From contig VTPC01005496.1 in the NCBI GenBank assembly GCA_011009095.1, forward strand, positions 35,544 to 99,543: a stretch of 64,000 nt of DNA, given 5' to 3'. Source of the DNA: Ignelater luminosus (lineage: Eukaryota > Arthropoda > Insecta > Coleoptera > Elateridae). The position numbers and the translations under genes were made by a program. The notes below the pieces were generated by a model that saw only the letters and a program-made list of their open reading frames with translations, was not told where the DNA came from and searched no databases. Positions 13,699 to 25,723 of the stretch are shown one piece after another. The first letter of the stretch is position 1. Each line of letters begins with the position of its first letter.

Positions 13699-13744
13699 GA
13701 GGATAACTCCCAGAACAAGGAATCACCTAAATATATAGAGAAAG
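13699..13744 (+). other. Possible 46-base microexon
   Basis: An acceptor (AATGTTTTCAG, ending 13698) and a strong donor (AAAG|GTAAGT, GT at 13745) enclose 46 bases that are open in one frame only and read EDNSQNKESPKYIEK. The frame does not match the phase of the 10923-11024 exon, since joining them would hit a stop at once. If real, it belongs to another transcript or an alternative form. The length is short enough for this to be chance. Confidence 0.2.
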
Positions 13745-16700
13745 GTAAGTTTGGACTAAAGCGGCTTTCAGTATCTTAATAAACAAATATCCAGAAATAA
13801 GTCCTAAGTCTAAGTGACTCATTGATTCTGATTATTATAAAAACCAAAAAAGGATTTTTAAGTTTAGATGAAATTTAGAAGACAGCATGTAACCTTGATG
13901 GAAAAGGATGTCAGTTTACGCAAGAGGAAGCTGATTTTGAATGAGTAATGCTCCAGTTCAGAGCGCTACAAAAATATTACTATCCATATTGGTAGTAGTG
14001 CTTTAGGGCTTATTGTTATCCAGATATCCTTTTAAAAGGGGATACGATAAAACACAAATGGCTTGAAAATATTCGTAAATTGGCTAATTAATTCAATATA
14101 TAATTTTGCAAAACTTAACAGAAAGATAAACAGCGATTGATACATTTTTCCTTTTAGTTAACTATGAAATTGTACTATTGGGTGCAATTCGGTGATACTT
14201 GACATGGCTGTGTTTCACGTCAACATAAAGAAGTTTAATTGATTTTCCCAAAAAATGCCCCTTAAGTTTCTTGAGTTTACCAACTCGTGAATTTTGCTAT
14301 CATTTATATGTTTACGTTTTAAAGTTAACGTTCCATGTTTCCTTGTATTTCAGATATACTATCAGTTCATCAGTTATTTTTTTCAAGTGTTTCTAGTCGC
14401 TCATGTCGACTGAAAAGTCAGTAGCAACTAAAGATAATTTGATTCTACTTAAAAGCGGTGAGTCATACAAAAAACATGTAGAAAGCTGGGCAAGATGATC
14501 CCAGGAAGTCAAATGACAGTTTATTATAGGCTTGAAAAACTACAGATTTTAATAATCAGCTATGTAGGTTCAATATATCTTAGTAGATGAGTGTGCTATC
14601 AACAGTTTGATATTTTTATTTAAGTCGTTTGTAGCTTGTGGGACAAAAAGGGCCCACTATAAACAGATTTAAACGCTCAGTGGATTATTTTGTTCCCTTA
14701 TGTTTGTTTCTATAATAAATTGGTTTTTATAAGACAATGTATGAGGAAGCAAATCCAAAACTGGAAACTTAAAATATCACTTAAGGAGATTGAGATTCGG
14801 CTAATTCTAGTTGGCGGCTGAATGACATAGTAGTTGAAGCCAAGGACACCGCAACTAGAAACAAAACAACAACAACCTTGATGGTCACGCCGAATCATCG
14901 CCAGTTAATTTTGAACGGAAAACTAAAAAAATATCGACTAGACATGGAGAATAAACAAATTCTTTTGGACTAACAAGAAAGGAAGTTTAAAAGATGGTGG
15001 TATGACGGGTTTGATTCAAAATCCCGACAATCAAATTCAAATGAAAATGCAGGTAGGAGCTTTAACTAAGATTTAACAAGAGCAATGTATGACTGCTTGT
15101 GTAAGTGAATGCTGTTGGGCACTGCAATCTTCCAATATAAATTTTGCCGCGGAAGCCGAAGAAATCAGAACTTCAAGATAAAGCGCCACCTTAATAGTTT
15201 TCCAAAAAAGTAATTGGATCAGTACTCTCGACTTTTTATCAGATTTTTATGAAATTTTCATTCAGATGTAAAAAGTCGTTTTCAACCTTTAGAAACATCA
15301 GTATTTGACCGGCTAGTGATCTGTTACAGTTTCTTTACGTTTAGAAAATAAAAGAACCATCTGCAGAATATCTTCTTATCATATAGTGGCAGTTCCAAAG
15401 TATCTAGAATGAGCACACCTAGAAAAGAGTAGTTTTGAGCTCTTTTCCATACTATCAGTAACTGAGAGAGAAAAATAAACCTACCAATTAAGCTCCTGCT
15501 AAGGAAAACTTGTTTAAAATGCAACTAAATGTAAATTAATTAATATTTGAGTTTGAAAATGTAAGACAACGGTTTTCAAAATTCCAGAATTTAAATTAAT
15601 TTCAGAACCAATAAATAGAATACATCAAAAGATGTTTTCATTTTCCGACTCTTAACTTCATCAGTACATTCGTTGAACTGATTTACGACTTTTGACTTAA
15701 TCATTTTTGGGATTACAGCAGCAGTTAATGAAAAAATTCCATTAGTCTCAAATTTCAAATCAAAACATAACACAATTCCGATAATTGGAGATTGAAAGGT
15801 TAAGATCTTGCTGTCATCCAGCATGTAAAGCTTCTTTTCTTCAATTAATTGAAGTTTTATAAATTTACGATCTGGGAAATGTAATAAATCGTAAAAATTG
15901 GCATAGCAGAAAATATTTTTTGTAACGCCAAACCGTAAAGTTTAGATTCTTGTTCAACCTCTCACGAAAGATTTTGACTTTTACGTGAAGCACGATCATG
16001 AATGTATCATTAAAACGTCCAGGTAATAATAATTTTAAATAAGTAAAATTAATAAGATTGTAATAAATTGTGAAAAAACAATTATACCGTTCGTTCAAGA
16101 ATTATTTTGCTTAAAAACAAGTTTATTGAATTCCAATCTCCACAACATTCGTAAATATTTGCAATTGCGTGCTGATAATTGATACCTTCTGTAGGAGAAT
16201 TATCACGATACGAATTTAATTAATTAATGTCATTTAATTCCCTTATATTGCTTGATTCTGAGAGGCCTTCGGTAGTACAAAAAATCGTCTTAATTTGCAT
16301 CTCTTTCCGGATGTAAATATTTATAAAATACATTGAAAAACAAAACATTTTAAAAGTTACTATACTTGTTCTATCGAAAATAAACCCCTCACGAAAGTTG
16401 TGGAACGAGAAGCGCTAAAAAGAACAACTCAACAGAAGCTATAGAAAAGTTTTTCAAGTATAAATTTTCTTTGAAAAGTTTTACACGGTGTATTCAGCAA
16501 TTTCTTACCAATTCAAAAATAAGTTTTATTAAATTACTTATATTAGTTATGAAGTCTTGTTTTCTAACTTCAAAATACATGCATAGCTACTTCAATTAAT
16601 TTAATTAATTGGCGACTTAATTCAACTTTCACTTATTTAAATCAAGTGAAAAAAATCTTTTTGTTTCTTTTTCTGTTTAAACCTGTAATTATGTTAAATA

Positions 16701-17160
16701 ACTTAATAATAAGGAATGTATTAAATATAAATACAGTAATAATAAGTATAATATTATGTATAGGTAGATTATTGCGCTAGTACACACAGTAATTGCTGAT
16801 TTTATAGGATAAGTGGAAATTTTACGGTTTTACTTTCATTGGCAGTAATTAAATTCTAAAGAAAATAATTGAGATGTTATCATTCTAGCAGCGTTTAGCT
16901 ATAAATTCTAACATTGTGTAACGTAATAAATTTGAAGTAACATAAATAAATTCGTCCTCAATAAAATGGCGTGTACCTCATCTGCATAGACACTGAGAGT
17001 AAATGTTGGAAGCAACAATCTTCATTTATTTAGTTTTGAAACATTAAAGAGGTGAAATACCTACTTAAGATTTTTATTTTAAACTAGCAGTATTTATACC
17101 ACTGAGAAAGCTCATTTTGTATTCGTGGATTGCTTTTGGACTACTATCTTAGTATGAAAG
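13745..17160 (+). other. Mostly noncoding; two weak exon-like patches
   Basis: Two patches are worth noting. At about 14402-14456 an ATG opens MSTEKSVATKDNLILLKS and runs to a good donor (AGCG|GTGAGT), after acceptor-like CTTGTATTTCAG at about 14353. At about 14945-15053 a frame reads FFWTNKKGSLKDGGMTGL and continues to an ATGCAG|GTAGGA donor. Neither is recognisable and they are not joined by any visible frame. They could be exons or remains of an old element. The rest holds only short open frames without resemblance to known families. Confidence 0.2.
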
Positions 17161-17579
17161 GCAACTTTTTCTCCTTGGTAGAAATTTTGTAGCTGTTTTG
17201 GACTCAAAATTAATTTTGGTGTGTTAACTTTGTCATAATCTGATTTAATTTTTAGATTCTGGATTGAGTTAACTTTGCATATAATCTCTTTTGCTATAAC
17301 CCAAGATTATCATGATCTTATCCACCTTCGCGTTTAATACTTATTTCCTACAGTCTTTTATTGTTTCGTTAAGTGGAACTTCAACATCAAAAATAAACTT
17401 TTTCGATGCCTTATTTCATTATCTCTTTGCTGCAGATTATCTGTTTATATTGACTTGCATTAGTATATCTCAGTTTTCTGACTTCGAGTGACTTGAAAAT
17501 GATTCTTGCGTCAACACATGATAGTCAAGGATGGAGGACTGAAAGTTCATCTAATAGCTTTGTTTAAATATTGCCTACC

Positions 17580-17790
17580 ATGTTTCATTTTATATTCTTT
17601 GAAATTTTGATTAGGTACAGGATTATTCCTTTTGCAGGATTGAATGTGTCTGATTTGGAAGAAACAAAATTGAAAATTCTTCTTTTGATTAAATATTCCT
17701 TCTTTTGAGATCCCGTCTTCCTTATCAAGGTTCTTACCTCCTGTTGGTACAATACACTCTGGTATGGCCCACGGGATAAGATGGCCCATT
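17580..17790 (-). repeat. Unknown repeat family, copy A
   Basis: This stretch matches 20590-20740 in the same orientation. Both have TTTGCAGGATTGA, then TTTGGAA with an A-rich continuation, then TTGATTAAAT, then CTTATCNAGGT and a C/T-rich end. Identity is roughly two thirds by eye. Minus-strand open frames (such as 17547-17789) have protein-like composition but no family I recognise. The similarity may extend towards 17160. The two copies bracket the pogo element. Confidence 0.45.
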
Positions 17791-17835
17791 GCAATAACTG
17801 CACGGAAGCGTGCTATTAGTCACTGCTACTAATAC

Positions 17836-18117
17836 ACGTAATCACAGCATCGAACCTTACGGAATCAGTAGTTTCACTTGTTGTCGGCGGCTTTGATCTT
17901 TGTGTGCAAAATTTTTACTGCACATTGTCACCACTCGCAGCCCGCATAGGCGTACGAAGCGTTAGTGCAGTTTTTGCCAGATTCAACGCAACAATTGTAC
18001 GCCACTGTTTACTAAATTTTGTTTACCGCGCATTCACCACTCGTCGAAAAACACGTAACAAAATTTTTATCTAAGTGAAACTACTGATTCCGTATAGGCT
18101 CTATGCTGTGACGTAGT
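17836..18117. mobile_element. MITE of about 280 bp with long inverted repeats
   Basis: A perfect 22-bp inverted repeat pairs 17858-17879 with 18073-18094. Its unit begins TACGGAATCAG and ends GTTTCACTT. Outside it, the pairing continues imperfectly through CACAGCAT (17843-17850) and its complement ATGCTGTG (18103-18110), giving arms of about 44 bases. A weaker inner pair (GCAAAA...ACTGCAC against GTGCAGTTTTTGCC) suggests further self-complementarity. There is no coding capacity, as expected of a non-autonomous element. The target duplication is not clear, so the superfamily cannot be named. Confidence 0.7.
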
Positions 18118-18455
18118 TGAGCACATGGTTTGTCAAGGTTTGTGTTAAAATAGAGAACAAGTAGGTTATGCTCGATCATAATATTTGAAGAACTTTATTT
18201 TAAGCATGTAAATGAATTGAAATTTTCCACACACATGGCAATTTCTTGGATGACTATCGCTGTCTGGGTAATTGTGTAGGTTGTTGAGGTTATGTCAAAC
18301 CGATCTAGATAGATTGCGTGTAGCAAAAATTGGCTGGGTCATCTCTCCCGTACTGTTGGGAGAGATCGCCTAGCAAAGTTACGGAAAAGATGGCCCATGA
18401 GCCATGAGAACGAGTAGTGAGTTGAACATTTATTTATCTTTTTAAAGTCATCCGA

Positions 18456-20057
18456 TTGTATACCAAAGAAAAGGTACAGTACGAAAAGCGCAATGGACTG
18501 AAAAACAGTTATGTGGGGCCGCAAGCGCAGTCCGAAATGGGAGTTATAGAAGCTTGCCGAAACTTCAGTATACTACGCTCAACATCAAGAAGACATTTAA
18601 AGAAAAATGATTTGGTGAAAAACAGCTGGGACCTCCCTCAGTTCTCGGTAGTGATAATGAAACAAAATTAAGATGTCACATACAAAAATTACAAAAGCAT
18701 GGCTTCGCTCCAACTCGTGAGTGTGTATAGCCGATAATGTTTAAGTTGACAGAACAACTGAAAATCAAACATACATTGAATAGAGAAAAGAAATTGGCAG
18801 GTTATAATTGGCTGAAGATGTTTTTAAAACAAAATCCTAAATTAAGTGTCAGAAAAGCTGAAGGCGTCTCGCTAGCTCGTTGCCAAGGAATGAGCAGGAC
18901 AAAAGCAACGTCTTACTTCAACCTCTTAGAAGCTACACTGAGGGGAGCCGGCATAAAACAAAGTAATATCTTCAATATAGACGAGATCGGTCTGGGTATA
19001 TCATTGCAAAGAAGAGCTCTAAAAATGTTGCTGCAGTTACATCATTAGAGAAAGGAAAAACTATAACAGTAATTACCTGCTGCAATGCGGGGGGTTTCTT
19101 TATATCACCGGCGTGAACATTCGAAGACAAAAACAGAAAACCTGAGTTTGATTTGAAGTTTACTTGGCTTAGAACTCATTTCGTTCTACGAAAATCTGAG
19201 GGAAAAGTTATTTTAATATTAATGCTAGAGTATGCTGAAGAATATGACGTCATACTCTTCTGTTTGCCTAGACACACGACGCAGTTTCTCCAGCCTTAAA
19301 AGCTTAAAGGCGCACTTTAATAATGTATGTAATGTATACGTTCGATAAGGAAAACCTCCAGGTTGCAATTTGGACAGTTGTTAGCAGACGTTTGGTCAAG
19401 ATCGGCAACTGTTGATAATGCCGTTTCTGCATTCCGGGCAACAGGTGTTTGTTCCTTCAATTTTGAAGCTATATCCGATTATGCTTACCTAGGTCCTGAA
19501 AAAGATAACGCGGAACTAGCGGATGCAGTTAATACACCAACTGAAGAAACCATCATCGATGTTACAGAACGAGCAGCCTCATCTTCAGGGGTTCATCAAG
19601 AGACACCAATTCATGCATAGATTATGATCCAGGATGACGATACTCGGGGTACGATGCTGGATAAATTTAATCCAGCTGCTGACTAACAAGTCAGAAAACG
19701 ACCCAAGCAAGTAGTCGCTATTTTAACACCTCCGGGGCATATTGAAAGACGAAAATCCATGAAAGTAACGAAACAACAACAAATAATAAATCAAAACAAG
19801 AGAAAAGAAACACTAAAACGCAAAAGTATATTGAAAAGAAAAGGAAACAAAAGACCAAAGAAGAAAAAAATATTAAGCAAGTCATCCACGGACAAAGATC
19901 TCACGGACTTTTTCTGAAGAAGATGACACCGAATATCAAGGATGTGGTGAAGAGTATACTAAGACTTTAAAGAATGATGACTGGATTCAGTGCGTCCACT
20001 GCCAGCGGTGGTTTCACAAAAAGTGCTCCAAATATACGAACGTATGCGACCTCTGAG
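18456..20057 (+). pseudogene. Pogo/jerky-like transposase pseudogene with C-terminal PHD-type finger
   Basis: Segments in several frames line up in order with insect pogo-family transposases. 18456-18620 has the psq-type helix-turn-helix (SEMGVIEACRNFSILRST). 18640-18720 has KLRCHIQKLQKHGFAPTRE. 18737-19010 has the second DNA-binding part (NREKKLAGYNWLKMFLK, SLARCQGMS) and the first catalytic Asp in FNIDEIGLG. 19010-19115 has KNVAAVTSLEKGKTITVI. 19205-19285 keeps LEYAEEYDVILFCLPRHTTQ. 19363-19500 has VDNAVSAFRATGVCSF. 19905-20057 ends with a PHD-like finger (DDWIQCVHCQRWFHKKC). Deletions removed the second Asp block and the Asp after QFLQP. Stops and frameshifts abound, so it is dead. The first Cys pair of the finger is also incomplete. 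Confidence 0.85.
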
Positions 20058-20439
20058 GTAATATGTTTTATGCCGTAAAAGACCATGAATCTATATTTTT
20101 CAAGGTGAGCTACCTCACCTGTAGTATCTGGGCCATCACACCCCTATACTCAAGGTGAGATGACCCACTTTGACAAAAGCTATTTTATTTTTAAAAAAAT
20201 GTGGGCCAACTCTCCCAGATTTACCCACGAATGGGTTTCAAACTCCAATTTTTAATGTTTTTGGTGAACAGAATTTGTCTTCTCGTCTTTTACACCTTCT
20301 GGTATTTCAAGAATATTTTTGACTATACGTACAGGAGTGGATATAGTACGAGCCAGGTTTACAGATTGTGTTCTTTAACCATAAAATTAATTTTGAGTGA
20401 GGAGTACTATAATTCATAAGATATTCTATTGTTTTGGAT

Positions 20440-21550
20440 TCAGTTTTAAATTAACTGTCGTTTGACTTGTTTAAGCTTTTGAGCTACTTACAGGTCAGAA
20501 TCATAATTTGTCTGTCCAGTTTTACATTTGGTACCTCGTGTTGCTTACAAAAGTCTCTTACAGCTTCATTATTTTTCAGTTTCACTGATCAAAGTTTTGG
20601 TTTGCAGAATGACTTTTTTTTCCATTTGCAGGATTGATAATGTGTATCAATTTGGAAAAAAATCACTTNNNNNNNNNNTTGATTAAATCTTCTGGTTTTT
20701 CTTATCGAGGTCCTCATCTTCTTGTAACATAAATGGGGTTCAAAATTTATTTTTGACATCTTTGATAAAAAGAGTTTGTCGTTTCGTCTTGAAGCGACCA
20801 TATCTAATCCGACAGTTTCCGGTTTTCCAAGATAGTCTTAACCATAAATATAGAGCGGCCCAAATGTAGGATAGCCATGTCCAGTCAGAAAAATTATTTT
20901 AAGTCGACTTAAATCCCATTATAACTGGATTTATGACTTACTATTAACATTTAGCTCATGAGAACGTTTATTTGCCTACAATGTTTTTTTCAACTTTTCA
21001 TTTTTCTTAAGCGTTTATGATGGTATTTTAGCAATTTGATGCTTATTATCCCGTCATGTATGCAGCAAGAATTAATTTCTTAATCTGCTTTCTATAATCG
21101 TATCAAGATTTTGGAGTCCAACGTGTTGGGTCTTGTTGCAGGTCGATTCCTCCCGTTTGTTTTAAGTATATAATGTTGTCGCTCAACTTGTAGGACACGA
21201 TGTTACCGTATTCTTGTTTGGTTTTCTTGTTTTGGTAAATCTTTATCTGCCCAATTTTCTTTTGGAATCTTTTAGGCTCATTTTATTTTGATCATTTCTC
21301 GAAACCCATTCTCTTAAGAAAGTGTATCAGTTTCACTTGAGCTTTGGTTGATGAATTCTCTGTCTTGGTAAAATTTCAATTCGGGACATTTATTTGTGTA
21401 GAGTTATAGTTTGTGCCTGTTTGCTTTCTGCGATTTTTTCCTTGACCTTGCGACGTATTTTGTTTTTCCGAATTCGTTCCATCTGCCAGTACGTTATCTT
21501 GTGTAATTATTGAGATACTCCTCGAATTATTCTACGTCTTTTGATTTTTG
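20440..21550 (-). repeat. Unknown repeat family, copy B, possibly a decayed coding element
   Basis: 20590-20740 matches copy A (17580-17790). The neighbouring sequence out to about 21550 has the purine-poor plus strand of a minus-strand coding relic. One minus-strand segment, near 21300-21080, reads NIVSYKLSDNIIYLKQTGGI followed by DLQQDPTRW in one frame, which is protein-like, but I do not recognise the family. Stops and shifts are frequent. The assembly gap lies inside it. It could be part of an old retroelement, a large DNA element or a viral insertion; nothing decides between these. Confidence 0.35.
20669..20678. other. Assembly gap (10 N)
   Basis: Ten N characters mark a gap of possibly arbitrary length inside the unknown repeat. 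Sequence continuity across it is not assured. By comparison with copy A, about 20 to 25 bases may be missing or ambiguous. Confidence 0.99.
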
Positions 21551-22724
21551 ACTGTTATGAAATACTCTTTGAATTTAAATTTGCTTAGCGGAAAATTTTG
21601 TCTAGATTTTAACCAGTTTATTGTTGGCTTGATTACATTTGTATATAATGTGAGCTATAGTGTGCACGTTACAAATATTTCAGGAATTGTCTACGAATGG
21701 CCTAAAAAATTTTGTCTACAGATATCGAATAACATTTCAATTATCCATCCCGTAAGAGATTGTTACCAATAATTCTATAATTCATAGCTTAACAGGATAT
21801 AAAAAACTATTGATTAATTACTTGTATTTTTATCTTGCTTAAAAACCCGAGGAAACAAAGGTACAAAGTGGCAGCTAAAAGGAAATGTTAGAAACCGATG
21901 ATTTTTAATGCAAATTTAAAATGAAAGCTCTGAGAAGAAAACCAAAAAAGTTCCTGAAAAACAAAACCCAAGGATATCATTGAAAACATTTTTTAGAAAT
22001 CCTCTTGACAATTAATTAGTTCTTAATGAGAATGATGTTTTATAACATTCAAAAGAAGAATAAACAAAATTCAGCACCTTAATCGTTTCTTAATTGTAAC
22101 TGTTATAAAATTCAGACCACAGGATTACAAATCAATAACTATTAAATAGTATAAGGGAACTAATCAATAAGTATGATTTTGCAACAACAATGAGATCAAA
22201 GTAAAATAAAGAAAATAAAAGCGATGAACTCCTTTCAATCGATTAATTACCTTTTAAAGTTACATAATGCTGTATACCAGGATATTATGTTTAGTGCACA
22301 TTAGTTCTTTAACCTTTAGCAAAAATATATCTCAAAAGCTGTGGCTTTGTCCTGGACTCCTTTATTATTAATCATAGTCCATAAAAGAAAGACAAGCATG
22401 CACACAGGTTTGTGACGTCAAGTCGGGGGTCTGAGATTCTTGCAACCACTTAAAAACCCACAAGGATTTAAGCTGTTTTTTGTGCCTACTCTATAATTTT
22501 GTGATTAATATGCGCTTGCAGCGAGCTGCTGTTGTTATTCACATGTATTATTAGTTGGTTTCTATTCAATAGTTGGGGTGTTACAAGCCATGCTAAAATG
22601 TTCTCTTCTAATAATAGAATCCACATTATTGTACTCAGAAGAAGCCTAAAAAAGCGTTTTGAAAAGTGTGAATAAATTGTTACTTACTATAATTTAGAGA
22701 TTATTTGTTTGGTGTCTTTTGTAG
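21551..22724. other. AT-rich noncoding DNA, possibly intron
   Basis: Nothing supported. A 74-codon open frame (21548-21772) is featureless. The end is a T-rich tract leading into the acceptor of the next candidate exon. Confidence 0.45.
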
Positions 22725-22768
22725 ACGAGGAAGAAGAAAAAGTTAAGTATGAATTGGATAACCGTTAA
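22725..22768 (+). CDS. Candidate terminal host exon (acidic C-terminus)
   Basis: A strong acceptor (TTTGGTGTCTTTTGTAG, AG at 22723-22724) is followed by 44 bases. Read after two leading bases, they give EEEEKVKYELDNR and a TAA stop at 22766-22768. A charged, short last exon of this kind is common. The leading AC would complete a codon begun by the trailing G of exon 10923-11024, making Asp, so the joined tail would read from RGY into DEEEEKVKYELDNR. That intron would be about 11.7 kb, large but normal for insects with large genomes. The alternative is chance, because the open stretch is only 13 codons. A possible polyadenylation signal (AATAAA) occurs far downstream near 24641. Confidence 0.3.
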
Positions 22769-25693
22769 TATATTAGATAAATCATTTTAGTAACTGTACT
22801 TTTAGAAATTATTAATTAATCGATGAACATCAAAAAGTAGTTGTTAAAAAAAATAACATTAAAGCAAAGGCAATTTAACACATTGATATTTGTACTTATT
22901 ACCATAAACAATATTTGTAAATCAGTATTATGTAATTAAGACATAAAAAAGTAAGGTATGGCACACTTCTTTTTATGTTTTGTTAATTAGTTGTATGTTG
23001 CAGGTCAGTTGTTAATCGTCTAGCTAATCAATGTCAGATTTAGAGATTTTGCTAAAGAAATATTGTGTCTCAAAGCTATATTTTGACAAATTATTTTATT
23101 TATTTTGTTCAACTGCATGTAAACATTGTGACGACCTTTTATTACTTCTTGTTACATAAATCTTTACGCTAGTTTCTGAGAACAATGCATGTAGGAAGAA
23201 CAGAGAAAGCTACGCAGACGTAAGGTATATGCCTACGAAGATGTAAGAGATCCAAATTATTTGTTTCTATGGAAATTTTTGCTATTAGAATTGATAATTC
23301 TAAAAATTCTTCGAATTAATTCAGATATAGGAGAGCATTGGAAAAGATTTTAAAAAATCAAAATTTCCCATTCAGTTGTCAAAAGGAATTTCTAAATTAA
23401 GAGTTGGAAATATAATTCGGATCGACATTAAGTCACCCGCTTTGTTTGAAAACCTAATCGGAAATGTGAGACCAAACGTAAAAAATAGTTGAGCTTTAGA
23501 CTGTTGAAGTTGTAAGAGTCCAATAACAAGAGATAAACAGGGTTGAACTAATCTCTTTCCCGAAATTTAGTATATTGCTATAAGAAAACAAAAAGTAACT
23601 GAATTTATAATATTAAGGTTATGCCAATTTAAAATTTTTCGTTTCAAGATACTGAGATTTGTAAACTTTTACTTACTTAGTGGAAGATTTTGCGTCTGCA
23701 GCTGCAAGTTCATTATACAAATATTTCAGAGTACGAATGTGCAAGTTGTCTATATGACGTCCATCAAGTCTATTGACGTGTGACAATACAAAATCTAATC
23801 AAATCTGAAAGCGCTAGGCAAATTTAATTTATAAAGTTCATGCAACATCTAGTGATAATGTCTAGCATTGTACATAAGTTAAAAGAGACCTTGTAAGTCC
23901 CCGATCCTTTGATGAAGACCTAAAGTGTCATTTTTGGGATTTATAAAAAGTTCCAGCTAAGTTCCAATGTAACTGGAAAGTATTTTTGTATATGTTGCTT
24001 TCTGCTTCGGTCAGCATTAGAATTTGGTAATGTAGTGAGATAAATTTTCAAACGATCCTAAACGATCTTGACATTTATAATTCCTAGATTCTACAAAAGT
24101 TTGTTTTAAGATATTTTGCTGATATAAAATTAAAGATTCAGCTTAAGTAACTAATCAGAGTTAACATAATCATTATTGCTTTAACTACTACCAGCTCAAG
24201 TTGGTTGTGCTGCATTTTCTGTCCGGTATCTGTTTAATCCAAGAGTAAACAGATTATTTTTCATTTAAAACATAATTCCAGTTTTCATAAAATTAAATCA
24301 AATCTAATATTTCAACATAATTTAATTTTCAATAAAGAAACTTTCTAGGTCATTTACAACATATTAAAAGAAGTGCGTCACATTTCATTGTACAAGAATG
24401 TACTAGTCAGCATGTCTACAACCAAAGTGTATCGACTTACACAATACGAGAGTAGATAAATTTACTATGTTATACTATAAACGTATTAAAAGTAAATAAA
24501 GAAAACTCTAGGTCTGTAAAAAGATTTTATTTGTTACTAGTTTTATAATTGCATATTTGTGATTTTTCTGTGTTACCTAGTTTGTAATTTGTTATTAATG
24601 TCAGCATGTCAATTATGTACAAAAAGAAAATTTGGAACTTAATAAAATAGTATCAATCATTTATTTGGTTTTTACTCAACAAAGGTATTGCCGGTAATAA
24701 GCCATTACTACTAGCTTAATGAGATTGTGAGGCTGCGATCTCAGCAATACACAACAAACAAACTTTTTCTGAAGTTTGTTCAGTATCTAAAGCTCAGAAT
24801 TTACCGTCAGCAAGCGTGATAGGGCGAGATATCACAAAGGTAAGAATTTCATTAAGCCAAAGAAAAACTATACTGAGAAATGCTGTAATAAATTGAGAAA
24901 ATCTATAAATTAAACGTTTAAGTTGACGAGGTCCCAAACATTCCACGCCACGCTCTGTATTCTGTGTTAAAGGACTTATAAACAACCTGACACTTACTGC
25001 TGTAGCGTTACAAAATTCAGAAAAGCCGAAAAACATCTCCAATGTTATAAGTCAAGGTTAAGTTTCATCACATTTTAGATTTTAATGCAACAAGGAACAA
25101 ATCAACTTGTTTTAGGTTATCATACTTCTTAGTTCTTAAGAAATGCTGATGTTACAACAGCATTTTCCTTAATCTACTACAATAGTAATTACGTTGGCAA
25201 AATATTTATTAGCGTTCAGTTTTTGACAATGAGCTCTTTGCAAAATTACAAGAGAAATCACTACAACAAACAAATGGACACAGGTTTTTCACTACTAGAA
25301 CGTCTAATGATTCGTTGTGTTCTCAAGTCTTTCTTGGTAGATTTCTTGAAATATTGTTTAAAGAATGAGCAAGATAGTCTCAAAGAGTCTAAGGCTCTTT
25401 AGAAATTTTTTGAACAATGAGGCTCTGCAAGAATCAGCCCAAGGATTTTTATAGTATCTTCTTCGAAATATACTGAAATAATCTTTGGTAATTTACAAAA
25501 CACAGAAGTGGTTTGTAGTTTACATTTTATTTAGACACATTGGCTCAAACAGAATCAGAAACAAAGTTAGCAGGACTTCAGGCACGTTGTGTCATTTCTA
25601 CTTCCTCCGATGATTACCCTCACAGTACGCTATGGAAAACTAATCTCAAAAGTTGACCTTATAGAATCTCTTTTAACCTTCTGGAAGTCTTGT
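22769..25693. other. AT-rich noncoding DNA
   Basis: No supported gene. One patch stands out: after acceptor-like GCGATCTCAG, a frame from about 24744 stays open for about 33 codons (starting IHNKQTFSEVCSVSKAQNL) to a donor-like ACAAAG|GTAAGA at about 24840. The minus strand over the same place is also open (24794-25042) with hydrophobic segments. I recognise neither and cannot say which, if any, is real. Confidence 0.3.
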
Positions 25694-25720
25694 TGAATGA
25701 ATGAATGAATAAATAAATGA
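25694..25720. repeat. (TGAA)n simple repeat, LINE 3' tail
   Basis: Four TGAA units grading into AAATAAATGA lie directly at the 3' end of the minus-strand LINE remnant. On that strand the repeat reads ATTC/ATTT. Short simple-repeat tails are typical of several LINE clades that lack poly(A) ends, so this probably marks the true 3' terminus of the inserted copy. Confidence 0.7.
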
Positions 25721-25723
25721 CTG

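Larger units (their letters stand above)
17765..20215 (+). mobile_element. Pogo-like DNA transposon, decayed, with nested MITE
   Basis: The outer limits are inferred from shared subterminal motifs, not from a clean target duplication. The left side has TGGCCCAC and GATGGCCCA at 17765-17790, then GGGTCATCTC at about 18335 and GATGGCCCAT at about 18390. The right side has, in inverted orientation, GATGGCCCAG near 20130, GGGTCATCTC near 20155 and TGGCCCAC near 20195. A perfect 9-bp hairpin (ATCTCTCCC, loop of 8, GGGAGAGAT) sits at 18341-18366. Between these ends lies a decayed pogo/Tigger-type transposase. The 280-bp MITE at 17836-18117 appears to have jumped into the left end. Pogo elements use TA targets, and I could not identify the duplicated TA with confidence. 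Confidence 0.55.

Noticed and set aside
24744..25042. Exon or membrane-protein gene at 24.8 kb
   Set aside because: Both strands are open, neither resembles a family, and the donor lacks a convincing partner.
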